Source: Pelargonium nanum (taxonomy: Eukaryota; Streptophyta; Magnoliopsida; Geraniales; Geraniaceae). From it: 64,000 nt of DNA. A model generated the notes under the pieces. That model worked only from the letters and a program-made list of their open reading frames with translations. It was not told the DNA's origin and did no database searches. Shown here piece after piece: positions 36,955 to 48,155 of the stretch. The stretch is from positions 1 through 64,000 of the forward strand of contig JAYMTF010000014.1 of NCBI GenBank assembly GCA_036897485.1, written 5' to 3'. The number at the start of each line of letters is the position of its first letter. Position 1 is the first letter of the stretch. A program made the position numbers and the translations under genes.

Positions 36955-38423
36955 TTTTGACCAGAATAAGCTCTTATATTATTAATTCAAATCAGAAGTT
37001 AACAGAGCAGAAATAAAGTCGGGTGATTGAGAACCAACCCACCCTTCAATACCGGACAAGGATAACGAGGACCTAGCTAAGGCATGGGCCACTCGGTTCG
37101 CAGACCGATTTACAAAGTAAAAATCAAAATTAACCAAACTATTCGCCAAAAATGCGATATCCAAGATAATCAGACCAAAGGCACTGATAGCCTCCCCTTC
37201 AGTCTGTAAAAAGTTGATAACCACCTGAGAATCGGATTCCATTGTAATATTGATCCAACCATTGTCTTTGACCCAACTAAGAGCCTCCCGTATCGAAAGA
37301 ACTTCAATCAAACTGGGATCACCACCACCATCCCATCCTGATCTACCACCTCCGACAACTTGACCGGTATGGTCTCGTAAAATCCACCCAGCTCCGCATT
37401 TATTATCATCGGGAAACACTGCTGCATCAACATTTAGCTTCAGGCGACCATGAGGAGGTCGGACCCAAGCTGCTGACCTGCTCACTGTCCGTACCTCCGA
37501 CGAACTGTCATCGTGACTTGTTGCTGCCAACCAAGCATTACGAACAGTACCGGTCATGGCAATCAACTCCTCAACTGATCCCCAACAATTATTCCACACT
37601 CCATTATTACGATAATGCCAGATTCCCCAAGCAACATAGCAGATTTTGGATAGAAAAATAGCATCATTGTAGCTGAGGATGCGATCAAACCATTCCTGTA
37701 TAGATCCTCCCGCGACAGCCATCCCCATCGCCCCAATTTCATTCCAACATTGACGAGCAAAAGAGCAATGGAGGAGGAGGTGTTCCACGGTTTCGTTGTC
37801 CAGCTGACAACGAGGACAGCGAGGGCTAATATCAACACGACGACGAGCCAGATTGTGTAAGACAGGGAGAGAACCTGATAGGCACTTCCACAGGAAGTGC
37901 TTAACCTTTGATTGTGCGGTGACTTTCCAAACTGCTCTCCATGAGTTACTAACTTGAACTTGTTGATCCGAGAGAAGCAGCTTGACTCCACTCTTTACCG
38001 AATAGCGACCCGAACGTTCGAGATTCCAAGCCCACCTGTCATTTTGTGGTCTCAAACTTAAAGGAATTTGAATAATGGCATTCCATTCAGCTGGTTGAAA
38101 CAATTGTTTAAGTTTCACCACATCCCAACAGTTATTGTCGCACATAAGGTCAGTTACCACCCCTCCTTCCCATCCCACCGGAGGCGATGACTCGACCCTA
38201 AAGTGTGGAAGTGTAGGGACCCACGGGTCAACATAAATCTTCGTATCCAACCCTGATCCTATACATCTAACACAACCTTGAAACAGTAAAACTCTTGTCT
38301 CCCATATACTGCGCCATATAAAGCTCGGGTTGCTTCCAATGGTGGCCTCAAAAAAGGACGAGTTGGGATAATATTTGCTTTGAAAAAACCTGGAAAAGAG
38401 AGACGAGTTGGGATAATATTTGC
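36955..38423 (-). mobile_element. 5'-truncated L1-type LINE (zf-RVT and RNase H-like end of ORF2)
   Basis: A single open frame runs from the 5' end of the element to the stop at 36982, about 480 residues. It holds the zinc-binding RVT-associated domain (SWRAVWKV, KHFLWKCLSGSLPVLHNLARR, CPRCQLDNETVEHLLLHC) and an RNase H-like domain (LKLNVDAAV, GWILRDHTGQ, MESDSQVVI, HALARS). This is the C-terminal part of plant L1 ORF2; the endonuclease and reverse transcriptase are absent. The element ends in a poly(A) tail (T run at 36949-36958) after only about 27 bp of trailer, and is flanked by identical 18-bp repeats CATAAAAGTCTCTTTTTT (36937-36954 and 38424-38441). An uninterrupted frame and perfect flanks suggest a young insertion. 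Its 5' end carries a 45-bp in-frame tandem duplication. Confidence 0.9.
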
Positions 38424-40116
38424 CATAAAAGTCTCTTTTTTAATTATAATAATACTAATTTTTAATGCAAATAATTATTCTCAAATTATAAAGGTTTTAA
38501 CCATAAACTAAGAAGCAAATTTAACAATTATGTTAGGAGGCAAGTATCAGACAATTACAAAATGCACTTGTACTAAATATATTTTAGCACGATCGTGTAT
38601 ATAAACATTGTATCGTAAAAGTGTTTTATCTCCAACTAAATTTTTATCATAAAAATTACACAAAATTTCAACTAACACTAACTTGATTTATCAATCCATG
38701 TTATTATTTTGTACTAAAATGATAATAAAATTATTTTTTTGGCCCTTCATGCTTGATAAGTGATCACTAAAACAACAAACTATACCATTTTCATTTGGGT
38801 AATAAAAAATAGTAGTAAAAAATAGAGCCATCAATGCACATGTGTGGACAAAGTGAACAAAGTGATCCACTTGTTTTTATTGTAACATGATTATATTTTA
38901 TACTCTTCACAACAAGAAGTGCAATAACCAAAAGGTAGTGTTTACATTATATTCATAATATAATTATTTCTTTTCTAAGTGGGACATCACTTGGGATGTG
39001 ACATTTAAAATCAAAAGAATAATTTGCTTTATAGAGCAAAGAGTTAGTGCATGCTCTCACCCATTAATTGAATGAAAAATAGGCACTTTTGTGGGTTTAT
39101 ATGAATTATCAAAGTGATGGTGCTTCCTTGTAAGGTGTCAACCAATAAGCCAACTACAATATTATGGCAAAATGTCAAGGTTTAGGTGACAAAAACCTCT
39201 TATCAATGCCCATTTTATAGCAATTTAGCATATGTGCATGAATCTATATATATAGGATCTTTTGAGACAACAAATGGTTTTGTCCTCCAAAGGGAAGTTA
39301 TATGAATATTGGGTTTGGTCACCAACCACACCTACAAGTTTGCAAAGTGAGGAATGTGATGGAAGTGGATTAACATAATAATTGGCAATAATTTTTGGTA
39401 ACTGATGTAGGAGATGAAACACTTTTAAACCTAAGTGCAGATATTCTCACGCTGGGTTGAAACTTGCTCAAGCCAATGAATAAGGTCATTTTGCATTGTT
39501 GAGTGTTTAGGATATAATTTCATATTTTGATGTCATTTGAAGGGCGTTTTGGTAATTAAATATTTTTTTTTCATTGTTGAGTGTTTAGGATATAATTTCA
39601 TATTTTGATGTCATTTGAAGGGCGTTTTGGTAATTAAATATTTTTTTATAAAAAAAGTTGATTACTTTTAAGCGAAAAACAATCATAAAAACGAGATTTG
39701 CCCTACCATCCTCACTATGACCCAAACTAAGAGCACCAACAATTGTTCACATATCAGACTCAACACAAACACGATCCCAACCCGAGGCAACTGCATTGCC
39801 TCCCCTATGACCCAAGAGAAACTAACAACGTCATTCAAGCTCTTCTCTCGTCAATACCATGCAATTTAGGCCGCAGACCAGCCCAAAAAACTCGCTAAAC
39901 AAAAAAGCGTGCATTTTTTTGCTATAGACAGTTTAGGCTCGCGGCCCAAATTGCAAGGTGTCACAACCAAACATGAAAAATAAAATGAGACATGGAATTG
40001 TGATTCTATTGGAAGAAAATAGAATTGGGTTATGAACTATATTAGTGCTAAATTGGTAATACATAATAAGATCAGTAGTGCTAGTAAAATGTTCAACATG
40101 GAAACAAAATTTTCAC
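38424..40116. other. Spacer between the LINE and the membrane-protein gene
   Basis: AT-rich, no gene seen. It holds a nearly perfect tandem duplication (39494-39648) and an imperfect inverted pair around 39859 and 39936 (GCAATTTAGGCCGC against GCGGCCCAAATTGC), perhaps an old MITE. Confidence 0.5.
39494..39648. repeat. Nearly perfect tandem duplication, 78-bp period
   Basis: 39494-39571 and 39572-39648 are identical for about 76 bases, both beginning CATTGTTGAGTGTTTAGG and ending in a T run. The lack of divergence suggests a very recent event. Confidence 0.95.
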
Positions 40117-43100
40117 TCATTCGACCTTTGCGACTCCAACAACGGAATTGCTGCTTTCTGCAACAGTCTCCATTACAAACCTGGAATCAATAGCGTAACA
40201 TTAATACTCAATAAGTTTAAGGCAATGCAGGTAAAAGGAAAATGCAATGCTAAATCATAGTTCTTTTAAAGTAGCGTTGGATTAGAATTTTTGTTCGGGA
40301 ATGGGTTCACGTTTGGATTGGAACTTTTTGGTCAATGGGTTTGGAATGAGAATCTCATTTTCATTCACAATCCAAAATTTTAAAACCAAAGACCGTCGGT
40401 TTTAGAACTTTTAGCAACTTTCACGTGAAGCCATATGGTTCCTACTCCAGTCCATGAACAAGTGAGACTCCAAAGCTTGGGAGAAGAGAAGAGTACCTTG
40501 TTAATTTTTCTCGTGACGATTGCAAGATGTAGATTGAGAGAATGAAGGAAAGGATAAGCCCTGTAAGTTCGCACAAGCTCGAGTGTCAAAAGAAGCTTAT
40601 AAATAAACTTTGCACATTAAGACACAGGTAAGCTCCGTGTTCCAAAATGGTCATCTTGGAATCCATTTTGTGTCAAATTGGTCCCAGTTTCGACTTTTGT
40701 TACAAATTTAGTTCCCTTCCTATCTATTTTGTGCCAAATTGGTCTTCAGTTACATGCATGACATGGTGACCGTTCTGGAACAAAATGGATGCTAAAGGGA
40801 CTAAATTGGAACAAAAATCATATTAGGGGACTAATTTGAAACGTAGCCCAATATGTAATACCACAGCTGCAATTATCATTAATACAGTAGAGGCTTTTAT
40901 AACAGACACTGTTCCAATTATCACTAATACTCACTAAAAGTCTCCGGTAATGCTGGATTTGGAATAATATTATTTTGGTCATATGGAAATAAAGGTACAT
41001 TAGAGGTGCATTCAGATGGACATGTAATCTTTTTTTTTTTAACAAGGATGGACAGTAATCTTGATTCGGACCAATAAATAATAAACATTTACCTGATCCA
41101 AACAGGACGTAAAATCCAGAAGTCACATCTATCTCAGATTGCTCCTCCCTGAGATATATCAGAACAGCAAGTCAGAAGCATTTTGTTATATGTCACAGGA
41201 ATTAGAAACTAAAGATTTTTATGACATTCATAAACAAGTCAGGGAATTAGTATAAAGCATGTGAAATTATGCATGCTTTAATACATTCCTATCAAACCTT
41301 AAGAGATCCATGTTTCATTCAGTACTGTAAACCCTTCGGCAATAAAAGTTTAAAAGTAAAAAACTATGCATGCAGCTAATCAAAGTGAATAGGCATGCAG
41401 ATCCAAAGAACTTGGGTGACAGCTTCGCCTAGAGCTGGCAAATGGGCCAAAACAACTCAAGTATACTAATCAGGCCACTTTTTGCCGGCCCAGGTCTGGT
41501 GCAATCGAGGCGGGCCAGTGATGGACTGCAGACCAATTTGCAAGCAAAAACAGGTTGCATGCAGGAATCGGCCAAGCCTGCTCGCGCTCGGGCCTAAATG
41601 GGGCAAGCAAAAACCACAAGCATATTTAGCGGGCCGGATCAGTAATGTTCTGCAGGCCGCTGGCCTATTTGATAGCTCTAGCCTTGCCTACATATCCGCT
41701 TGAAATTGAAGCCGGAGTTGGGATGGATTGGATTGGTAATCCCTGGAACAAAAAACAGATCTCATTGCTCCCAAAGAAGCCGCTTTAGCGAGGCTTCACA
41801 ATAATTGGTATCCAACTCTTATTCTCTATTCAAAACATGATTGGAATAAGCATCTATAACATTTTAGATAGTTGATGCTCTATAGGTATCTCAAGTTTAG
41901 TTAAAATACAAGAAAGACTTTAACCCTCACAATTGTTACTTTACGATTATGTTCAATAACAGTGAAGATAAACTAGTAAAGAGCACTTGTTGCACAGCAA
42001 TTACACATCAAGTTTGTAGTTTTTATCTATAATTCTATTTACACACGCGCGCGCACACGCACACATAGAGTAATTGTACTAACCATGTGTATCTGACAAG
42101 AACGTGTTTTGGCCAATGTTCAGGATCCCAAAACTGTTTACGAATGTTTGGATGAATTTCAACATCTGTTCAGAAAACAAAAGAAGGTAAAATAAAAACT
42201 TAATTCAACTAATCATTACACAGCTAAGTGAATTCTTACAGATTGGAGTCAAGTTTCTTAGCATTATTTCCACAATCACAGATAATAATTATAATATTTA
42301 CAATAAATTTATTGTAAAAATATATATTGGAGAGTAATCAGGAGATGTTCTCCAATGCTCCTGAAACGAACATCATTCCCCTTACAATATAGAAAAGTCA
42401 TTTTGAAGATTGAATAATATGCAGCAAAAACATGGAAATGATTAGAATTGCAATACATACAGTGGTGAGGCATGTCCACGACTTTGGCAGTGACGCCATG
42501 CAAATCACTTCCTGAGTACCTCTGCATGACATAGAGTTTGACAACCATCAAAAATCAAACTAATTTGACAAAATCAGTAAACATATCATCCTTCCATTTT
42601 GGATCAATTGAATACTCAAACAATAACATAGTAGTACACTAGTACTCTGCTGTATTTCCATTAAATGGAATACGTACCAAATGCACATCAATCATCGGAA
42701 CCTCGGGACTTTTGCGGTTTATCACTAGAAGCCATGGAATCAGGAACTTCTCTTTACCAACTTGAAATGATCTGCACATGAACCAATCTTTTCAAGGTTA
42801 TCATTTCTTGCACATCTTCAAATAAATTATAAAAAATGGTTCCTAAGAAATCCAAACTTGTACTCTCCAACGCAACCAAATCCAAAATCAGATAGCATAG
42901 GTTTGCCTCCGCACTTTGCAAGTAAGCAAAATGGAACAAACGTGTGTTAAGAGCCTTCAACTATTAGTTGAAACTTTTAATTGAGTTAGTCCTCTATATG
43001 GTATCAACACCAGGTCTACAGCCAAGAGGTCACAAGTTCACGTCACGCTACTACCCTAACTATTTAAAATTAGTTAAAATTCCAACACGAGACAGTAAGA

Positions 43101-43993
43101 AGACCTGAGCATGGACCATGTGCAAGGCAATAATGAGTTTGCATTTGAGGGATGTGATGTGAGTGTAAAATTAAAATTTGTCCTTCAACTGTCATTTTAA
43201 ACTTTAAGTTGAGTCTTTATCGTGCGTGGTAACAAACCGGCAAGTAGATAAAATGAATCATACATTATTGTCATCTCACTCCATAAAACACCTTTGAATG
43301 CAATCCAAAACCCTAATTTACGAAGCCACTAGCTAGGTTCATATAAAAATTTCCTAAATATTACCACTATACTATAGGAACAATAAATCTATAGACCATG
43401 AACACAACCACTAGCATGTCTACAACTGCTTATCCGAATTGAGACCACATAATAATACTCATCAATCACTACACACTATTCTCACACAAACACAATTCAC
43501 AAAATTGAATCAGTACCAATCCAATTTCAGCAACAAAAAAAAAGAAGTTACTCACATTTTGTAGGGATCAGCACCCGTGTATCCAGTAGGCTTCGGAATC
43601 GGAATCAAAACCTACAAGACCACAAAAAATCACAAATTGACAAAATTGAAACCCCAATCAAACCCTAACCGACGAATTCGAAAAGAAAGTTACCTCACGA
43701 TTCACGCCGAAGATGGGGCAGTGGCGGCCAATCATGTCGAACCAGAGAGTTCTAGACTGATAAAACAAGAAATTATCAACAAATCACATACAAATATTCA
43801 TTAATTCCAGCAAATTACGCGAGAATCGGAGACGAGATAGAGAGGCGGAGATTAGAGAACTGACGGAGTGGTATTGGCCCATCTTGCTCATGGGGACGAG
43901 ATCGCCGGGCCTGTAAGCTACGGAAATGGCGGGAAGCAGCAGTAGCAGCGAACAGATCGCTGTGATTGGTCGTCTTCTTCCTCTGGACGCCAT
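40117..43993 (-). CDS. Small type I membrane protein of the secretory pathway (At1g65270-like)
   Basis: Nine short exons: 43865-43993, 43694-43756, 43556-43611, 42678-42771, 42461-42521, 42084-42165, 41093-41148, 40497-40560 and 40117-40180. All junctions are GT-AG and keep frame, giving 222 residues. A signal peptide (1-26, ending PAISVA) is followed by a lumenal or extracellular part with blocks YRPGDLVPMSKMGQYHS, GRHCPIFGVNREVLIPIPKP, RYSGSDLHGVTAKVVDMPHH and FWDPEHWPKHVLVRYTW. One hydrophobic span near the C-terminus (GLILSFILSIYIL) is followed by a short tail. It resembles a conserved, apparently single-copy plant family that I recall as At1g65270; no biochemical function is known to me. 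The many small exons and TGGGCY motifs upstream fit a housekeeping gene. The exon structure is well supported; the identity of the Arabidopsis match is from memory. Confidence 0.85.
40630..40860. repeat. Probable dispersed repeat in an intron
   Basis: Phrases such as CCAAATTGGTC, GGGACTAAATTGG and GGGGACTAATTTG recur here and look like the widely dispersed plant repeat that reads 'all of the gene lengths x times'-style low-information text; ends and family are not determined. Confidence 0.3.
41430..41680 (+). mobile_element. hAT-type MITE in an intron of the membrane-protein gene
   Basis: Starts TAGAGCTGGCAAATGGGCC and ends TTTGATAGCTCTA. The 8-bp flanks GCTTCGCC and GCCTTGCC agree at 6 of 8 positions. 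The body is GC-rich with GGCCCAGG and GGGCCAG motifs. Confidence 0.75.
42043..42066. repeat. (CA/CG)n microsatellite
   Basis: Alternating purine-pyrimidine tract ACACGCGCGCGCACACGCAC, next to a splice donor of the membrane-protein gene. Such tracts can adopt Z-DNA. Confidence 0.85.
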
Positions 43994-44086
43994 TGCTTCT
44001 CTGCTTCTGTTCTTCGATTTCACTCGATTTTGTCCCAAACGGTCTCTTATGGGCGGTTCAACGATCGATCGGTCTAATACTGGACC

Positions 44087-44220
44087 GGACCGGGTTTTGA
44101 ACAGCCCAGTGGGCTGTGTGGATCTGGGTTGGGCCTCAATCAAACACTTTATTGGGCCTTTTGCATTAAGCCCAATCGTACCTAACCGGGTTTTTAACAG
44201 CCCAGTGTCTTGTGGGCCGG
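44087..44220 (-). promoter_or_regulatory. Site II-type (TGGGCY) promoter cluster, partly duplicated
   Basis: At least six GGGCY/RGCCC motifs fall within 120 bp, 100-230 bp upstream of the ATG at 43993. The stretch ACCGGGTTTTGAACAGCCCA at 44089-44108 recurs as ACCGGGTTTTTAACAGCCCA at about 44185-44204. TGGGCY motifs bind TCP factors in promoters of plant housekeeping genes. The function here is inferred. Confidence 0.55.
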
Positions 44221-47200
44221 AATTGTGTCGGGCCTGAAATTTGGACCCTCAATTTGCGAGCACCTGAAATTTGGTTTAAAAGTTTACGGGCCCAATCACA
44301 TAAAATGGACTTGACAAAAAATTATGATTTATTAATAAATACGCTGAAAGTTTGAAGACCAATTCACTCATACCAGTTTAACTATAAAACTGATGACCTA
44401 TTTAACTCGTGTGTCACTCAAACCCGCAAACAAACTAAACCACAAATTTGATCAATTTTTTTATTAGTGTAAAACTTGAAAATACGAGTGTTGGGTTAGA
44501 CGATTTCACACATTTTATAAATAAAACAAAAAGAAAACAGGAAGAGAAAAAATATCATATTAGTCAATGTTATTACTTGTTAAATACATTGTATGATTGT
44601 CAACCACATTTATTTGGAAATTAATATGTTTGACTATTAAATTATTATTTTGTTTATTCTTCTTATATTTCCCATATTTCTATAATTGAGAAATAAAAAT
44701 ATTACATATATTTCCTTTTTTTTATATTTCACATGTGAAATGCATGAATTTGTCTGATCAATCTGCAATTGCTTAAAAAACACCCGACTCCAAAAACGGT
44801 CGGATCCATTTTGTATGACTAGACCCGCAATTTTTTTAAATCGGTAATGTATATTCGGCTCTAATTTGAACTCTCTAATTAGTTTGAATAAATCATAAAT
44901 GCAAGTGATGCAATTTTCTTTATTTTAAATGATAAAGTAATTGGAATCTTGATATCATAAATAGATAGAGTGAAATAAATTGTGCAAGGAACAAAATATT
45001 AAATAATATAATAATGAGCATTTGTCTTCAATAAAATAGAAATAAAGGCTCACATGAGATGTGCTATACCTTTTTTCTCTTGGACTTTTTATATTATAAC
45101 TCCTAAAGTTACATAAGTTTTTTTTGTCCTTTTATTTGACCCATTTTTAGAACTTATCTTTTGAAGTGTGTGTATATATATATAAAATTTTGAATTTGAA
45201 AATACAATTCATTTTTTATGACACAGAAAAATGTGTCTAATATTTTTTTTCAAAAAAATATTGGGCAACAAGTCCACATGTTACACATAAAAATTGAGAA
45301 TTGCATCTTTCATGTCGAGGTTGGATTAAATATCTCAAACTTGAAAAAACAAATAAGTCATTGAATTTTAAGTTTCAGGTCCAGTTTAGTATTGGTCTAT
45401 TTAATTTTTCGTTAAATGTGTTAAAATGTATGCTAACATGATATGTAAAACAAATATATAATCAATTAATTACACAAGTGACGTTTTAGAAAACAATAAA
45501 ATGGCATGTATCATTACAAATTTAGTTTTTATTATTATTGTTTAAAATTATTGATTGAGTTTAGTATAAAATAACCTTAATCAATCTTTGTATGAGATCG
45601 AACAAACACATTATATTACAAAATTATAGACTCTCAGCACGAATCTAACTTACATGTCTAAACCAAAGACATTATTTTTAATATTAATATTATTGTTGTT
45701 GTCATACAATCTCTAATATAAAAACAAATAACCCATCAATTCAAGACATTTCTTATATATCTTGTGTGTTCTATCAAAATTTAGAATCCTTGAAAGCTTC
45801 AAAATTTTGTCACCAACCCAAAATGCTAGATAAAAGATTATTTGATTTGTCTATAAAACACAATCATATATTTATCATAATAAAACATCCAACTCCAAGC
45901 ATGGCAAAATTTGAATATATTGATGGATTCAATTTATTACCATTTTATTTTCAAACACATTAATAAAAAACATGCCTCTTAAGGTATGATAAAAAATAAT
46001 AAAACCGACAATGTCAATAATGTAAAATATTCATGCGCGACTAAAACTTTAAAAATATCTCGTAGATAGTTATGAATTGTTTTTTTATTCGCTACCAATT
46101 TCAGAAAATTAGAGTTTTTATTCTTTAAACGATTTCGAAATTTTGAATAAAATGTTAACCAATAAATATGCATTTTTTCTTCAACTCATCGAAGTTGTTG
46201 TATGAAAGTTAAAACACAAAGGCACGGTTTTCTTAGTTTCTTTCGGTTTTCTATTTTAAAAGTAAAGTAAAATTGAAATCCACAATATCATTTTATGGAT
46301 TTGTAACTGATTTCAACAAATTTCCATGAGCTAAATTGTACTTTTGTCAAAAGTAATAAAACTCATACTTTTGAAAAGTTAAAAAATAATTTATAAAATG
46401 ATTTTTTTATAGGTGATATTGAAAACAATTAAACAATCAAAATTGTTTGTAAGTGTTCAATAGTTGATGTAAACTTAGTCCATCAAATATCGCAATTTAA
46501 TCAAAATAAGTCTTCTTGTTATCCAGTGTAATTTCAACATTATTGACGTGACGAAAATAAACAAAAAATATTATTATTATTATAATACCGTATTATCCAA
46601 ATTTAACTCTTAATAATAAGATTTAGTAGTAATTATTGCTTTAGTTCGAATTTTGATAATTACTTTACTTCATTATGATATATGAACTAAACATTCGGAT
46701 AACTTTTTAGTAAAATTAAATAGTTTTTCAATAAAACTACCATCGATATAAATGAGACTCAAACTGTAAACGACCATTTAAGTCAGATTGAAGTCATTCA
46801 CATGCACAAAATCGAACAATTGTGAAGAAAGCTACCAACGATATAACTAAGATCCAAATCGTGAATGACCACTCAAGTCAGATTGAACACCATCCAAATG
46901 CACAGAGTTGATCGACCATTAAGAAAGCTACCAACAATGTAACTAAAAATATTTATACCGTGAAGGGACATTCACGTAAGATTGAACGCTGTTATGAAGA
47001 ATATAGCTGAATAGTTGTTCAAGGAAGCTGCTAACAATATATATGGGATTCAAAGAGTGAGCGACCGTTCAAGTCAGTTTGACGCTCGTTCACCAACATA
47101 AAGTTGAACGACTACTCCAAAAAGCTATCAACGGTACAATTGAGGTCCAAACCATGAACGACCACTCAATTCAGATTGAACGACAATTCAAAAACACATA

Positions 47201-48155
47201 GAACATTTCACCAACTTCAATCGACATTTAACTGATATGCATAACACCTCAAGATCTCAAACTAAATATATTAAGCATTTGCACTCGTTCACAAAATCTC
47301 CGACTCTTTCCTTCGAATCATCACACCCCACAATTTTAAAGTTGAACGACTGCTCCAAAAAACTACCAACGGTAACTGAGGTCCAAACCATGAACGACCA
47401 CTCAACTTAGATTGAATGACAATTCAAAATCACACAAAACACTTCACCAATATCAACCGACATTTAACTGATATGCATGACACTTCAAGATCTAAAACTA
47501 ATTATTTTAAGCATTTGCACTCGTTCCAAAATTCTCCGACTCTTTCCTCCGATCACACATTCACTCTCCACAATCTCAACACGACGAACTCCAAGTAACT
47601 TTTTTTATTCAGATTTACCAAACATTTATTAGATAAACAAAAAAATCAAGAAAACTATAGAGAACATAAGCAAACAAGAACAAGACCACACTGAAAATGA
47701 AAAAAAAAAAAAAAAAACATCACAAAATCAACAACAAAAAATCGAACTCTCAGTCCTAAGCAAGTTCGGATCTTTCCGCAAATCCAATAATACCCAAAAA
47801 CCTCACTCACTCTCTCTCTCTTTCGTCATCGTCTTCTTCTTCAAGACCCTCTCTGGTTTCCGTTTCTCTTCTTCAGTTTCTTTCCCCAATTTTTCAAAAT
47901 AAAAAAAAAAAAACCAAAAATCCACAGTTTCTCTGCTCTTTCTCGTGTCGTCTTCTCCACAACCTCGATCGCCGAGCCCATACCACACTCTCCTTTTTAT
48001 TGGATCGAACACAACAAACCGAGTCTCCGCACAATTTCACCACCGACCCAAATGCTCCTCGACCCTTCACCACCTTAATTTCCCATTACCGCTTTCTGGG
48101 TTCGGTCTCTTTCTCTGCTATCTGTATTGGGTTTGTGTAAAAATTGGTGCTTTCA
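44221..48155. other. Spacer with MITE debris, tandem array and nucleotidyltransferase leader
   Basis: No gene is seen between 44221 and 47750. 44230-44480 and 44760-44870 hold fragments of the GACCCGAA-rich MITE family. 46735-47590 is a tandem array, listed separately. 47700-48155 is A-rich and then CT-rich (CACTCTCTCTCTC near 47810), probably the promoter and leader of the plus-strand nucleotidyltransferase gene. Confidence 0.5.
46735..47590. repeat. Degenerate minisatellite, about 95-bp units with a 235-bp higher-order pair
   Basis: AAGCTACCAACGATATAACT-type starts recur at about 46735, 46829, 46923, 47024, 47119 and 47355. Each is followed by variants of GAACGACCACTCAAGTCAGA. The last two units are longer (about 235 bp) and nearly alike, both containing CGACATTTAACTGATATGCAT, so they form a second-level duplication. 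Confidence 0.8.

Noticed and set aside
37563-37991. Minus-strand 142-codon frame
   Set aside because: Alternative frame within the LINE ORF2 end; the main frame has the zinc-binding and RNase H-like motifs.
43005-43060. SINE-like text GGTATCAACACCAGG and GAGGTCACAAGTTCACGTC
   Set aside because: The B box is poor and no ends or target duplications could be fixed; it may be a short relic.
46735-47590. CRISPR-like array of regularly spaced repeats
   Set aside because: Whole units are diverged tandem copies with no unique spacers, in plant nuclear DNA.
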